Source: Prochlorococcus sp. AG-402-G06
GTDB lineage: Bacteria > Cyanobacteriota > Cyanobacteriia > PCC-6307 > Cyanobiaceae
NCBI GenBank assembly: GCA_003277985.1
Contig: QCHR01000001.1
Location: 62,001 to 126,000 of the forward strand
Direction: 5' to 3'
Length of the DNA stretch: 64,000 bases
The notes beneath the pieces are model-generated. The model was not told the DNA's origin. It saw only the letters and a list, made by a program, of their open reading frames with translations, and ran no database searches. A program made the translations under genes and the position numbers. This document shows positions 38,124 through 47,942 of this stretch, piece by piece (positions within the stretch are counted from its first letter, which is position 1; every line of letters begins with the position of its first letter).

Positions 38124-38774
38124 ATGAGCAAAGACCCATATCAAATATTGAAAGTTCATCCCAGCGCAAAACTAGAAGAGATTAAACAAGCATATAGAAA
38201 ACTTGTAAAAATACACCACCCAGACAAAGGAGGAGATTCAGCAGTAATGCTCGAAGTAAACTCAGCATGGGAAATATTAAAGAAAACACATAAAGATCTG
38301 AATATAAATAAAATTAATAACTCAAAAGTTTTCAATCAGAATGAATACAAAAGAGAAACCAATAATTACTCTAAATCTGAAGATATAAAAAAATGGTTTC
38401 AGAATATATACCTCCCTATTGATAAATTATTAGGGCAAATAATTAATCCTTTAGGTTCAAAAATAAGAGATTTATCAGCTGATCCTTATGATCAAATATT
38501 AATGGATTCTTTCTGCCTATATCTTGAGCAAAGTAAAAATAAAATAACTAAGATTAAAAAAATTTATACATCTTTTGCATGTCCCTCAATCATAAGGGAT
38601 TTTAGCTTAGATCTATATCATTGCCTATCACATGTTGAGGATGGTATCAATGAATTAGAACGCTACACAATGGGTTATGTAGACGATTATCTTTATGACG
38701 GAAAGGCAATGATTGGTCTTGCTAAGAAAAAAAGAAAATTTTTACAAAGCAATAAAAAAGAATGGCTTAACTGA
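38124..38774 (+). CDS. J-domain (DnaJ-like) protein
   Basis: 216 residues. J-domain at 1-60: DPYQILKVHPSAKLEEIKQAYRKLVKIHHPDKGGD, with the HPD motif. The rest has no Gly/Phe region or zinc fingers, so it is a type III co-chaperone with a specific partner. C-terminal two thirds are Lys/Ile/Asp-rich and unfamiliar. Converges on ndhO. Confidence 0.9.
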   Translation: MSKDPYQILKVHPSAKLEEIKQAYRKLVKIHHPDKGGDSAVMLEVNSAWEILKKTHKDLNINKINNSKVFNQNEYKRETNNYSKSEDIKKWFQNIYLPIDKLLGQIINPLGSKIRDLSADPYDQILMDSFCLYLEQSKNKITKIKKIYTSFACPSIIRDFSLDLYHCLSHVEDGINELERYTMGYVDDYLYDGKAMIGLAKKKRKFLQSNKKEWLN

Positions 38775-38792
38775 TAGTTTAAATTACATGCA

Positions 38793-39056
38793 TTAATATG
38801 ACACTATATGATCAGAACTTATCCAAACATCAGGGACTGGTCTTCTCCATCTAACTTGACAATAATCACCTTTAATCAATAATACCTCTCCTGGCCCTTG
38901 AAAAATATAATCTGGTAGATTAGTATCGCTTGCTTTAGATTCTAAGCTATTAGAATATTTTTCACGATCAACTTTTACAAGATCTCCTTTTCTTAATTTC
39001 TTTTGTATCTTTGGAGGTGATTGTGAATCATCTACTTTTCCGGTTTGTTCAGACAT
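38793..39056 (-). CDS. ndhO: NAD(P)H-quinone oxidoreductase subunit O (NdhO)
   Basis: 87 residues. KLRKGDLVKVDREKYSNSLE, then PDYIFQGPGEVLLIKGDYCQVRWRRPVPDVW follow the NdhO pattern, an SH3-like oxygenic-specific subunit near the ferredoxin-binding side of NDH-1. The first 20 residues are a variable charged tail. About 190 bases of gene-free DNA separate it from the divergent epimerase gene. Confidence 0.93.
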   Translation of the reverse strand: MSEQTGKVDDSQSPPKIQKKLRKGDLVKVDREKYSNSLESKASDTNLPDYIFQGPGEVLLIKGDYCQVRWRRPVPDVWISSDHIVSY

Positions 39057-39245
39057 TTTAAATAATTAATAAAAAAGACTAAAGGCCTAATTCAAATATT
39101 CAAATGAAGAATAGCAGTTAAAACAAAATGATAAAAATCGTGTTATTAATCACTTGCAACTTCCATAACGCAAATATTCTTGATGGATTAAGACCATAAG
39201 TTCATCAAAATCCCTCTAAGCTAATCAAAGCTGACTAGAGAAATC

Positions 39246-40175
39246 ATGAAATTACTACTTACAGGATGTACTGGTTTTATAGGAAGAGAATTAATTCCTT
39301 TGCTCATCAAGGAAGGACATAGCCTCACAGTAATATCGAGACAATCTAAAGAAAAGCTTAAAACTATAGCTAATGATCCAAAAATCAATTTTATACGAAT
39401 GAATCCAGCCGAGTCTTCGTCTTGGAATAAAGAACAAATTCAAAACGCCCTTAAAAGCTGTGAGGGAGTTATCAATCTCGCTGGGGAACCTATTGCTGAA
39501 AAGAGATGGACTGACGATCACTGTAAAGAAATTACAAATAGTCGCATAGAGACAACAAAAAACTTGATCAAAAACCTAAGAAATCTTAAAAAATCTCCCA
39601 AAGTTCTTATAAATGCTTCGGCAATTGGCTTTTATGGCTCAAATCCTCAAACTGAATTCACTGAAGAAAATATTCACGGTGATGATTTCCTCGCGAATTT
39701 GTGCAAAGAATGGGAATCTATTGCAAAAAATAAGCCAAGAAGTACTAGAGTTTTAATTGTAAGAATTGGAATTGTATTAGCTAAAGATGGAGGAGCACTT
39801 GGGAAAATGCTTCCCATCTTTAGAGCCGGGCTTGGAGGCCCTATAGGAGATGGCAGACAATGGATGAGTTGGATACATAGAACAGATCTTTGTAATCTCA
39901 TCAATACAAGTATAAAAAATTCTTCTTGGTCAGGAGTGGTCAATGGTGTTGCGCCAAATCCTGTAAGAATGAATGAGTTCTCTAAGTCACTTGGAAAGAT
40001 TCTTGGCAGACCAAGCCTTCTAGCAGTTCCTGGACCAATTTTAAAGTTAATTTTAGGAGATGGAGCTCGTGTAGTCTTAGAAGGACAAAATGTGAAATCT
40101 CAACGATTAAATAAACTGAAATTTAACTTTAATTTTCCTACAATTAATGATGCTTTTAAAGCAATATTAACTTAA
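39246..40175 (+). CDS. TIGR01777-type NAD-dependent epimerase/dehydratase (SulA-like annotation)
   Basis: 309 residues of extended SDR type. N-terminal Rossmann motif LLLTGCTGFIGRELIPLL, then GVINLAGEPIAEKRWTDDH, INASAIGFYG and SWIHRTDLCNLI with C-terminal substrate domain. Relatives are often mislabelled as cell-division inhibitor SulA; chloroplast homologues exist. Substrate unknown. Confidence 0.88.
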   Translation: MKLLLTGCTGFIGRELIPLLIKEGHSLTVISRQSKEKLKTIANDPKINFIRMNPAESSSWNKEQIQNALKSCEGVINLAGEPIAEKRWTDDHCKEITNSRIETTKNLIKNLRNLKKSPKVLINASAIGFYGSNPQTEFTEENIHGDDFLANLCKEWESIAKNKPRSTRVLIVRIGIVLAKDGGALGKMLPIFRAGLGGPIGDGRQWMSWIHRTDLCNLINTSIKNSSWSGVVNGVAPNPVRMNEFSKSLGKILGRPSLLAVPGPILKLILGDGARVVLEGQNVKSQRLNKLKFNFNFPTINDAFKAILT

Positions 40176-40200
40176 GTTGTTTATCGAATCTGATAAGAAA

Positions 40201-40620
40201 TTAAAGGTCTAACCAACTTTTTATTTTAAGTAACGTCTTCCAATTAGGTTTTCGTAAAAGACCATCTTCAAATGATTCTTTTAATTCTTTTTCTAATTCA
40301 GGAAGAATAAGCATAGCTCTTTTTACATAATCAATGTGATCTCTAACACCTTTAGAATTAGTTTCTAATAATGCAAGACTCAAATTTATCCTTGACTGTG
40401 GATCTTGGCCATTAAGTTTCACTGCATACCTAGAAGATCGCAAAGCTTCCTGCGGCGAATCAGATAACAATTGCAACCAAGACAAGCATGTCCATGCAGC
40501 AGAATTATTTGGGGTAGTAGAAACTATTTTCTCAAAATCTTCAAGCAATTCCTCTGCTGGCGAACCAGCTTTATAGCGATTCAGGGCTTCTTCAAAAAGA
40601 CTTTCCTCTGATTGATCCAT
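40201..40620 (-). CDS. Small TPR-like protein
   Basis: 139 residues from ATG 40620 (MDQSEESLFEEALNRYKAG). The track start at 40680 would run 31 bases into the IscA-type gene and adds a non-matching 20 residues. TPR-like pairs of helices: PNNSAAWTCLSWLQLLSDSPQEALRSSRYAVKLN, PQSRINLSLALLET. Found next to the iron-sulfur carrier gene, same strand. Function unknown. Confidence 0.82.
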   Translation of the reverse strand: MDQSEESLFEEALNRYKAGSPAEELLEDFEKIVSTTPNNSAAWTCLSWLQLLSDSPQEALRSSRYAVKLNGQDPQSRINLSLALLETNSKGVRDHIDYVKRAMLILPELEKELKESFEDGLLRKPNWKTLLKIKSWLDL

Positions 40621-40649
40621 TGTTAATTTAAAAATTCTTTTAGTTAAAG

Positions 40650-41039
40650 TTAAACTGCAAAGGAACTTCCACAGCCACAAGTTTGTGATGCATTTGGATT
40701 AGTAAAGTTAAATCCTCCACCAATTAAATCTGTACTGAAATCTAACTGCATGCCATATATATATAAAAGACTCTTGGGATCACAAATCACTTTAAAAGAA
40801 CTGCTACCAACTGAATATTCATAAACTTCATCATCTTTTTGAATATCATCAGCAGACACAAAGTCCATTGTGTAACTCATACCACTGCATCCTCCAGACC
40901 GTACCCCTACTCTCAATAATTTACCTGAGCCTTGTTCTTTGCAAAGTCTAGACAACTGATCCAATGCTGGAGTGGTGATAAGTACTCCCTTGCCATCTTG
41001 AGCTTTATGAGTTTTAGGCGGTGCGTTTGATTCACTCAT
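40650..41039 (-). CDS. A-type iron-sulfur carrier (IscA/SufA/ErpA family)
   Basis: 129 residues. The three conserved cysteines are in VRSGGCSGMSYTMDF and at the C-terminus in SQTCGCGSSFAV, the A-type carrier layout. It delivers Fe-S clusters to apoproteins; photosystem I and NDH-1 are major users in this organism. The first 25 residues are a charged extension. Divergent from zds. Confidence 0.92.
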   Translation of the reverse strand: MSESNAPPKTHKAQDGKGVLITTPALDQLSRLCKEQGSGKLLRVGVRSGGCSGMSYTMDFVSADDIQKDDEVYEYSVGSSSFKVICDPKSLLYIYGMQLDFSTDLIGGGFNFTNPNASQTCGCGSSFAV

Positions 41040-41144
41040 TGTTTTTTCTGAACTTTAATAACACTCTATTAATTATATTCGATTTTAAAAGTTCCAAAAA
41101 AGAGTTTTTATTCATAGAGTTAGTGTATCCATCTAATTAAACGA

Positions 41145-42605
41145 GTGAAAATCGCAATAATAGGTGCAGGTTTAGCAGGCTTGACTGCTGCAGTTGACCT
41201 TGTTGATGAAGGGCATGAAGTCGACCTATATGAAGCAAAACCATTTATGGGAGGCAAAGTTGGAAGCTGGGAAGATTCCGATGGCAATCACATAGAGATG
41301 GGCTTGCATGTGTTCTTTTTCAACTATGCCAATCTTTTTGCCTTAATGAGAAAAGTAGGGGCGTTTGAAAATCTTTTACCAAAAGACCACACTCACCTTT
41401 TTGTTAACAAAGGCGGTGACATTAAATCACTCGATTTTCGATTTTTTGCAGGAGCTCCCTTTAACGGCTTAAAAGCCTTCTTCACTACACCTCAATTAAA
41501 TTGGATTGACAAACTCAGGAATGCTCTTGCGCTTGGAACAAGTCCAATTGTTAGAGGACTTGTTGACTACGAGGGTGCGATGAAGACAATAAGATCTCTA
41601 GATTCTATAAGCTTTCAACAATGGTTTCTTAACCATGGAGGAAGCCAAAATAGTATTGAAAGAATGTGGAATCCTATTGCATATGCACTGGGATTTATTG
41701 ATTGCGAAGCAATTTCAGCAAGATGCATGCTTACCATCTTTATGATGTTTGCTTCGAAAACAGAGGCATCAAAGCTCAACCTATTGAAGGGCTCACCCCA
41801 CAAATGGCTGACCAAGCCAATCCTCGATTACATTGAACAACGAGGAGGAAAACTTCACTTAGAGAATATTGTTAAAGAAATTCATTCAGAGGATTCCGAC
41901 CAGCCATGTGTGACTGGATTAACTCTTCAAACACCAGAAGGTGAACAAAAAATTCAAGCAGACAAATATTTAGCCGCTTGTGATGTATCTGGTATGAAAA
42001 GAATAATTCCTAGATCATGGAGACGTTTTAAAGAGTTTGACTCAATTTTCAAGCTTGATGCTGTCCCGGTCGCGACAGTCCAACTTAGATACGATGGCTG
42101 GGTAACAGAGATCAACAATGAACAAGCTCAAATAAACCTAAAAAGTCCATCTGGATTAGACAATTTGTTATACACAGCCGATGCTGATTTTAGTTGTTTT
42201 GCAGATTTAGCTTTATCAAGTCCAGTAGACTATAAAAAAGATGGTCAGGGCTCACTACTTCAATGTGTGTTAACCCCTGGAGATCCTTGGATAACAAAAT
42301 CTTCAGATGAAATTGTAAAACATACTGATCTACAGGTGAGGACGCTTTTCCCTTCTTCAAGGGGCTTGAAGCTTTTATGGAGCAATGTGGTCAAAGTTTC
42401 TCATTCTCTTTACAGGGAGGCGCCTGGAATGGATCCATATAGACCAGATCAAAAAACTTCTTTTAGTAATTTCTTCTTAGCAGGCAGTTATACAAAACAG
42501 GATTACATTGACTCTATGGAAGGGGCAACAATGAGCGGTCATCTTGCTGCTTCAGCAATACTCTCAAAGTCTGTTTCACTGGCAAAAAATTCTTCGGTTG
42601 CTTAA
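41145..42605 (+). CDS. zds: Zeta-carotene desaturase (CrtQ/ZDS)
   Basis: Second plant-type desaturase, converting zeta-carotene to lycopene. 486 residues, GTG start. Motifs are [58 protein letters not shown], and C-terminal [24 protein letters not shown]. It differs from pds in the same window in HVFFFNY versus HIFFGAY. Followed by the SRPBCC gene after 3 bases. Confidence 0.95.
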   Translation: MKIAIIGAGLAGLTAAVDLVDEGHEVDLYEAKPFMGGKVGSWEDSDGNHIEMGLHVFFFNYANLFALMRKVGAFENLLPKDHTHLFVNKGGDIKSLDFRFFAGAPFNGLKAFFTTPQLNWIDKLRNALALGTSPIVRGLVDYEGAMKTIRSLDSISFQQWFLNHGGSQNSIERMWNPIAYALGFIDCEAISARCMLTIFMMFASKTEASKLNLLKGSPHKWLTKPILDYIEQRGGKLHLENIVKEIHSEDSDQPCVTGLTLQTPEGEQKIQADKYLAACDVSGMKRIIPRSWRRFKEFDSIFKLDAVPVATVQLRYDGWVTEINNEQAQINLKSPSGLDNLLYTADADFSCFADLALSSPVDYKKDGQGSLLQCVLTPGDPWITKSSDEIVKHTDLQVRTLFPSSRGLKLLWSNVVKVSHSLYREAPGMDPYRPDQKTSFSNFFLAGSYTKQDYIDSMEGATMSGHLAASAILSKSVSLAKNSSVA

Positions 42606-42608
42606 GAA

Positions 42609-43061
42609 ATGGGAAAGTGGCTTGATCACACAGTGATAAGTGAAATTAATGCTCCAGTCGAACTTGTCTGGAAGTTTTGGAGTGATTTAGATTCGATGCC
42701 TTTGTGGATGACTTGGATTGAATCAGTTAAAACAGTCGACGAAAAAACCTCGACACTTCCTGATTTAACGGAGTGGACACTTGCAGCTAATGGTTTCCGT
42801 TTTAAATGGAAAGCTCAAATCACTGAAAGAGTAGAATCACAGAAATTGGAATGGAAATCAGTTGGTGGTTTACCTACTAAGGGTTCGGTAAGGTTTTATA
42901 GTGAAGAGAGCGCTAAAACTGTGGTTAAATTAAAAATATCTTATGAATTACCTCAGGTTTTAGCAAGTTTAATGAAAGCAAATATTCTTGGAGGAATGGT
43001 GACGAAAGAATTACAAAAAAATCTTGATGGATTTAAAGAACTCGTAGAAAAATCAGCATAA
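42609..43061 (+). CDS. SRPBCC (polyketide cyclase/START-like) protein
   Basis: 150 residues forming one helix-grip domain: ISEINAPVELVWKFWSDLDSMPLWMTWIESVKTV, then beta strands with EWTLAANGFRFKWKAQI, and a C-terminal helix LQKNLDGFKELVEK. Members bind hydrophobic ligands. Three bases after zds, an arrangement I recall for cyanobacteria, so a link to carotenoids or membrane lipids is possible inference. Converges on hemD. Confidence 0.85.
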   Translation: MGKWLDHTVISEINAPVELVWKFWSDLDSMPLWMTWIESVKTVDEKTSTLPDLTEWTLAANGFRFKWKAQITERVESQKLEWKSVGGLPTKGSVRFYSEESAKTVVKLKISYELPQVLASLMKANILGGMVTKELQKNLDGFKELVEKSA

Positions 43062-43063
43062 AT

Positions 43064-43849
43064 TTAATTAAAATTGAGTTCTAAGCATGCTTTTAATAAT
43101 CCCTCTAGATCGTGCGGAGAAGCCTCTTTATCAGGTTTTCTAATAAGGTTTTTACAGCTAATAGTTGTTTGAGGCCCAATCGAAACAAGTTTAATCTTTT
43201 CAATTAATTTTAACCAATTTCCACCCAAGAATTTTTTAAATAAGCTGACAGTATTTATTACTGTCTTACCACTAGTAAAAGCAATAATATCTATTTCCCC
43301 ACTATTCAAAGCATCTATAGTATTTTGAGGTATATCTTTAGGACAAGAAGATTCATAAGCAGCCACTTCAGTAACTTCTGCTCCTTTTAATTTAAAAGAG
43401 TCAGATAATATTGATCTTCCTCCAGTTTGTACTCTAGGAATCAATAGTTTTAAACCTTTTTGATTCTGAGGGAAATATTCAACCAAGCTATCTGCAACAA
43501 AACTAGGAGGAACAAAACTAATCTTTGCATCCATATCTGATAACAAAGAAGCTGTTTTTCTTCCGACAGCGGCAATTTGAATAGTCTTAGAGATTCCCGA
43601 TAAAGATAAGCCAATTTCTTTCATTCTATCTTCAACATATCTAACACCATTTGCGCTAGAAAAGATTATCCAGTCAAAGGTAGTAATTTCCTTTAAGGCA
43701 TTATCCAGAGGCTCCCAATCATCTGGAGGTCCAATCACTAATGAAGGAAGATCGAATACCTCAGCTCCATTTTTTCGAAAGATCTGACGGGCCTCTGAAG
43801 TCTGTTCTTGGGCACGAGTAATAATTATCTTTTTGTCGGTTAATGTCAT
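43064..43849 (-). CDS. hemD: Uroporphyrinogen-III synthase (HemD)
   Basis: Closes and inverts ring D of the tetrapyrrole, common to heme and chlorophyll. 261 residues with the usual low sequence conservation: ITRAQEQTSEARQIFRKNGAEVFDLP at the start, FDWIIFSSANGVRYV, IAAVGRKTASLL, and DIIAFTSGKTVINTVSLF. Order and spacing fit the two-domain HemD fold. Ends two bases from the SRPBCC stop. Confidence 0.88.
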   Translation of the reverse strand: MTLTDKKIIITRAQEQTSEARQIFRKNGAEVFDLPSLVIGPPDDWEPLDNALKEITTFDWIIFSSANGVRYVEDRMKEIGLSLSGISKTIQIAAVGRKTASLLSDMDAKISFVPPSFVADSLVEYFPQNQKGLKLLIPRVQTGGRSILSDSFKLKGAEVTEVAAYESSCPKDIPQNTIDALNSGEIDIIAFTSGKTVINTVSLFKKFLGGNWLKLIEKIKLVSIGPQTTISCKNLIRKPDKEASPHDLEGLLKACLELNFN

Positions 43850-43949
43850 TTCTGTATGATTCTTTCTAGGAAGTCTAAAGAATAACTATGCAGTTATTTA
43901 AACAATAGTAAAGTTTTTCTTGAATATTAAATTCTCGATCAAACAATTT

Positions 43950-45587
43950 TCAATCAGTAAATTCTTTACTTGATTTTTTATCAATTTCCTTTTTTAATAT
44001 TTTTGATTGCAAAATACGACGTAAAATTTGATTTTGTGCTTCCTCTATTTGACTAGGGCTATAAGCTAAAGGAATAGACTCGTGAATAGTTTTCTTTATT
44101 TTATCATATAAATATGGACAACCATATATAATGACCCCCGATAATCTTTCCTCAATTTCTAAATTTTTTATAGCACCTATCCAATGATCATTATTATAAT
44201 CTAATCCGATGAATGGTTTACCTCTTACAAAAAGCTGAACAAGAATTTTACTGTTACCAAATTGCCCCAATTCTAAAAATTTATTATTAGTTTTTCGCCA
44301 AGGGCTGATACCTAGAGGATGTATAATTAAATTTTTAAAACCTGCTACCTTAGGTAAATCTAAGGCAGGAAAATATTGATTAGATACCTTATCAATATTA
44401 TCTATTTGTATCAGATTAATATCATTAACTTCAGCCTTTACACTACTTTCTTTTCTGATAAAGATAGAATTTTTAATTGTAAAATTACTAAATCTATAGG
44501 CATCCAATGAAAATTTATTCTGAATCGCTTCATTACTCAATTCTTCTTTATCTAAATCATTTTCATTACTAATTAAATCAAGTTGTTTTTTTCTTCTTTC
44601 TCTAGATATATGTAACTTATCTAAAGAAATTTTTTCTAAGTAAAATGCATCAGTAAGAGAATTAATTGCCTTATCGATATCTTTGGGCATCAAAATCAAA
44701 TCGATTCCCGCTTCAAATGCCATGACAGCTGCCCTACCACTGCCAAATTTATTAGATATTGCATTCATAACTAACGCATCGCTGACGACTAAACCATCGT
44801 ATTTTAATTTGATGCGTAACAAATCAGTAACCAGTCTTTTTGAAAGTGTTGCAGGATAAATAGGATCAATCTTTGAAAAAAGTAAATGTCCGATCATGAC
44901 ACTATTTACTCCTTGATTGATTAAAGATTTAAATGGAATCAACTCGAATTTCTCTAATTTAGATAAGTCATTCTGTATCTCTGGCAAATCCAAGTGAGAG
45001 TCAACTTCAGAATTTCCATGTCCAGGAAAATGTTTCGCACAAGTCAGCATTTTTGAGCTAGAAACACCCCTGTGAAAAGCACAAGTTAAAATTTTTACTG
45101 TTTCAGGTTCTTCTCCCCAAGCTCTTAGATTTATAACCGGGTTATTTGAATTGTTATTAATATCGCAGACTGGTGCTAATAGCCAATTTAAACCAATATT
45201 TTTTGCTTCTTTCCCAGTAAAATATCCGATTTTTTCAGCAATAGAAATTGCTAAATTATGATCTTTTTTATAAATCTGAGCGATACCCATTGGAGGAATA
45301 AATTTTGTTCCTCCATAAAATCTTTGACCAACACCTTCCTCAATGTCAGCACATAAAAGAAGAGGTTTACCAGACCATTTTTTTAAGACATTGCAACGAA
45401 TTTCTACTTCTTTTACAGTACCTCCTAGAAGAATAACTCCACCAACACCTTCTTCTAAAAGTCTCTTTAGATTAGAATTAGATTCTTCTAATTTAGGGTA
45501 TAAACGTTGCGAATCCAGATTAAATCCACTGGCTCGAACTATAAATAATTCAGCAACTTGTCTTCTAAGATCAACTTTATTCATCAA
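43950..45587 (-). CDS. Glycoside hydrolase family 3 (NagZ-like beta-N-acetylhexosaminidase)
   Basis: 545 residues. GH3 N-terminal domain with ILLGGTVKEVEIRC, LCADIEEGVGQRF, and the NagZ-specific catalytic loop CAKHFPGHGNSEVDSHLDLP. Nucleophile Asp is in GLVVSDALVMNAI. NagZ is usually near 340 residues; here a C-terminal domain of about 200 residues follows. Probably acts in peptidoglycan turnover. Precedes, on the same transcript, nothing obvious; rbfA is 14 bases upstream on the same strand. Confidence 0.9.
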   Translation of the reverse strand: MMNKVDLRRQVAELFIVRASGFNLDSQRLYPKLEESNSNLKRLLEEGVGGVILLGGTVKEVEIRCNVLKKWSGKPLLLCADIEEGVGQRFYGGTKFIPPMGIAQIYKKDHNLAISIAEKIGYFTGKEAKNIGLNWLLAPVCDINNNSNNPVINLRAWGEEPETVKILTCAFHRGVSSSKMLTCAKHFPGHGNSEVDSHLDLPEIQNDLSKLEKFELIPFKSLINQGVNSVMIGHLLFSKIDPIYPATLSKRLVTDLLRIKLKYDGLVVSDALVMNAISNKFGSGRAAVMAFEAGIDLILMPKDIDKAINSLTDAFYLEKISLDKLHISRERRKKQLDLISNENDLDKEELSNEAIQNKFSLDAYRFSNFTIKNSIFIRKESSVKAEVNDINLIQIDNIDKVSNQYFPALDLPKVAGFKNLIIHPLGISPWRKTNNKFLELGQFGNSKILVQLFVRGKPFIGLDYNNDHWIGAIKNLEIEERLSGVIIYGCPYLYDKIKKTIHESIPLAYSPSQIEEAQNQILRRILQSKILKKEIDKKSSKEFTD

Positions 45588-45601
45588 AAATTTTGATTAA
45601 T

Positions 45602-45973
45602 CTATAAGTCTTTACTTTTACGTTCAAGTTCTAATGAATTGAGAAGATCTAAAACAGCAGGCCCTTTTGTCATACCTTTATCAATCTTAAACACAAGTTC
45701 AGGTGATCGTCTCATTTGAAGCCTTCGAGCAAGCTCAGCACGAACAAATCCATTTGCTTCCTCTAAAACAACTAGAACTTCAGCTTTTTTTTTCTCTTCG
45801 CCAAAAAGACTTATAAAAATTTTTGCATGCTGTAAGTCCCCTGACACCTCAACAGCTGTAATGGTAATCATAGCTTGATGAATTCTTTCATCTCTAACCC
45901 CATTAACTAAAAGTTCACTAACTTCTCTTTTTAGTAAAGCTGCTAATTTTTCCGCCCTTCTTGAATTAGCCAT
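45602..45973 (-). CDS. rbfA: Ribosome-binding factor A (RbfA)
   Basis: Late 16S rRNA processing and cold adaptation factor of the 30S subunit. 123 residues. [18 protein letters not shown], then [24 protein letters not shown], and [21 protein letters not shown] are family signatures. Lies between ycf33 (upstream, 2-base gap) and the GH3 gene. Confidence 0.94.
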   Translation of the reverse strand: MANSRRAEKLAALLKREVSELLVNGVRDERIHQAMITITAVEVSGDLQHAKIFISLFGEEKKKAEVLVVLEEANGFVRAELARRLQMRRSPELVFKIDKGMTKGPAVLDLLNSLELERKSKDL

Positions 45974-45975
45974 AA

Positions 45976-46182
45976 CTAAGTAATTGATGCAGGGAAAGCC
46001 ATAGCCTTTAATAAGAAAATTATTGTCAGAAGTCCACTAAACAAAGCCCCAACGAGAGCAATCGCTGTGATCGGATTACGACCTCGTTTAATTAATGGAG
46101 AAATTGCAGCAGTGAAAACTCCCAAAACTATTGTGATGAGATATTTGGGATATCTAGAAACATTAGAAAAAAACTCACCCAT
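45976..46182 (-). CDS. ycf33: DUF751 / Ycf33 family membrane protein
   Basis: 68 residues with two membrane helices: [21 protein letters not shown] and [19 protein letters not shown]. The N-terminus [14 protein letters not shown] is the DUF751/Ycf33 pattern. Function unknown; it is widespread in cyanobacteria and some plastids. Two bases upstream of rbfA. Confidence 0.85.
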   Translation of the reverse strand: MGEFFSNVSRYPKYLITIVLGVFTAAISPLIKRGRNPITAIALVGALFSGLLTIIFLLKAMAFPASIT

Positions 46183-46242
46183 TTTTCACCACCAAAAGAC
46201 TGAATTAATAGCTACTCTGCTAACCATTTGAAGAAACATAAA

Positions 46243-46962
46243 ATGTTGGAACTTCATCAATTTAGGCACTCACCTTATTGCTTGAAAGTAAGAATGGCTT
46301 TGGCTGCAAAAAAGCTTGCATATCGAAAAGTTGAGATAACTCCAGCAATAGGTCAAATAGATATTTTTCAAAAAACAGGACAAAAAAAATTACCCGTGCT
46401 TTTTGATAATGAAACAACAATCCATGACTCAAGTTCAATAATACGACACTTAGAGAAAATTGAAATAGAACCAAAATTAATTCCAGAGGATCTAAAGGAA
46501 GCTTCCCAGGCCCAAATAATTGAAAATTGGGCAGATACAACTTTGGCAAAATCTATAAAAATTGTCTTTTTGGAAGAGCTTACTAAGAATCCAATCTTGA
46601 TTTCCTCTTTATTCTCCAAAGAAATTTCGGATCCCATGCAAAAAATTCTTTTTAATATTCCTACAAAGATTGCTAGTCAGATGTCTGGATTAATCAACCA
46701 GAAAGAGAAAGAATCTCTCAAATTAAATCTAGAATATCTATCAAATTTAATTGATAAAGAAAACTTTCTTATTGGAGAAAAACTTTCTATTGCTGATATC
46801 TCTGTAGCATCACACTTATCACTACTCAAATTTCCAAATTCATCTGGGGAAAATCTAGCCGGAAAAGGTTGTTCTTTATATATAAATGATCCAGGTCTTC
46901 AAAATCTTTTTTACTGGAGAGACTTAATTGAAGATCAATTAGCAATAACTAATCATCATTAG
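46243..46962 (+). CDS. Glutathione S-transferase family protein
   Basis: 239 residues from ATG 46243 (MLELHQFRHSPYCLKVRMAL); the TTG track start adds five residues. N-terminal thioredoxin-like domain has the SPYC redox-type motif, KLPVLFDNETTIHDSSSIIRHLEK with the cis-Pro loop and the DSSSI glutathione-binding Ser. C-terminal helical domain has GEKLSIADISVASHL. Overlaps the convergent gene by 14 bases. Confidence 0.9.
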   Translation: MLELHQFRHSPYCLKVRMALAAKKLAYRKVEITPAIGQIDIFQKTGQKKLPVLFDNETTIHDSSSIIRHLEKIEIEPKLIPEDLKEASQAQIIENWADTTLAKSIKIVFLEELTKNPILISSLFSKEISDPMQKILFNIPTKIASQMSGLINQKEKESLKLNLEYLSNLIDKENFLIGEKLSIADISVASHLSLLKFPNSSGENLAGKGCSLYINDPGLQNLFYWRDLIEDQLAITNHH

Positions 46963-47680
46963 TCTTTATAAGTATTAGTTTAGATTTCTCTGTTTTAATC
47001 GGCAAAGAAATCAGATTTTGCCCAGGTTGATTATAAATCGCCTGAAATTGCTCTCCACAAATATTAAAATCAATCTGATTTATTTCATTATTTTTAGTAG
47101 ATCCACATTTTTTAAATTCAGTTAATGTTTCGACCTGACTAACCCTACTCAATTCTGGTGTATGCAAAATTTGTAGAGTTATTTCATCACTAATAAAAAT
47201 ATTATTGTCGATTTTTTCTTGAAGTCTTCCTATGATTTTTGTCTCTAAGTACCTATCTTCAGTTAATTTAGCAAACTGACGATTAGGAGATTTAGGATCA
47301 TTCTTTACGGATAAAAAACCACCAGTCTTTGTGCTCAAGGCGTAAGACTTAGTGTTGTATTCACGGTCAGCTATTAAATCTCCAGAAGTATTTTGAATAA
47401 ATTTAGCGGAATGAATAATAGGTTCTTGATTCTGATCACTTTCTATCTTGCTAGTAACATCCCATACACCTTCAAACCAATCAGGGTAAATTAAATCATC
47501 TTTCAATCCTGGGCGCTTAATGGAAGTTGGAAGGCGCCAATCAGGCCAGATTAATTTGCGTTCGTAAAGCTTAGATGGTTGAAAATTATTTATTTCAAGA
47601 CTACTTTCAGCAAGTGCAGGACCTGTGTAAGTAAAAATAATTAAAATAGAAACCAAAAAAAAGAAAAATTTCTGTCTCAT
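46949..47680 (-). CDS. Exported cyanobacterial protein (DUF6816-like)
   Basis: 243 residues with a signal peptide (MRQKFFFFLVSILIIFTYTG, cleavage after ALA near residue 24), so likely lumenal or periplasmic. Motifs are LIWPDWRLPTSIKRPGLKDDLIYPDWFEGVWDV and two cysteines (FKKCGS, FNICGEQ) that may pair. I associate the WPDWRLP/YPDWFEG pattern with an uncharacterised cyanobacterial family (DUF6816) from memory. Its start is adjacent to the divergent CRR7 start. Confidence 0.75.
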   Translation of the reverse strand: MRQKFFFFLVSILIIFTYTGPALAESSLEINNFQPSKLYERKLIWPDWRLPTSIKRPGLKDDLIYPDWFEGVWDVTSKIESDQNQEPIIHSAKFIQNTSGDLIADREYNTKSYALSTKTGGFLSVKNDPKSPNRQFAKLTEDRYLETKIIGRLQEKIDNNIFISDEITLQILHTPELSRVSQVETLTEFKKCGSTKNNEINQIDFNICGEQFQAIYNQPGQNLISLPIKTEKSKLILIKTNDD

Positions 47681-47942
47681 GTCTGATCCGCTAATTAGAG
47701 AAATGGATAATTATGTTGTTTTGGTTCCTGGCGAAAGTGAACAATTCCTGGATAAAGAACAAACTCTTCTATGGCTTCAATCTTGGTTAAATAAATTCGA
47801 TTCATTACCATTAGATCTTGAATGTAAGTCTTCAATAGCAGAAGCTGCGCAACATTTGCTTGATACAGCCTGCGACCTAGAAATCAAAACAGGTTTTACA
47901 ATTCAGTGGTATGCCGTTCGGCTTGAGTCTCCGGGTCAATAA
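47679..47942 (+). CDS. CRR7 (chlororespiratory reduction 7) family protein
   Basis: 87 residues. YVVLVPGESEQFLDKEQTLLWLQSWL, then SIAEAAQHLLDTACDLEI and C-terminal IQWYAVRLE resemble CRR7, first found in Arabidopsis as needed for accumulation of chloroplast NDH. Soluble alpha/beta. The ORF start overlaps the divergent exported-protein start by 2 bases, and its 3' end overlaps aroK by 47 bases. Confidence 0.75.
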   Translation: MSDPLIREMDNYVVLVPGESEQFLDKEQTLLWLQSWLNKFDSLPLDLECKSSIAEAAQHLLDTACDLEIKTGFTIQWYAVRLESPGQ

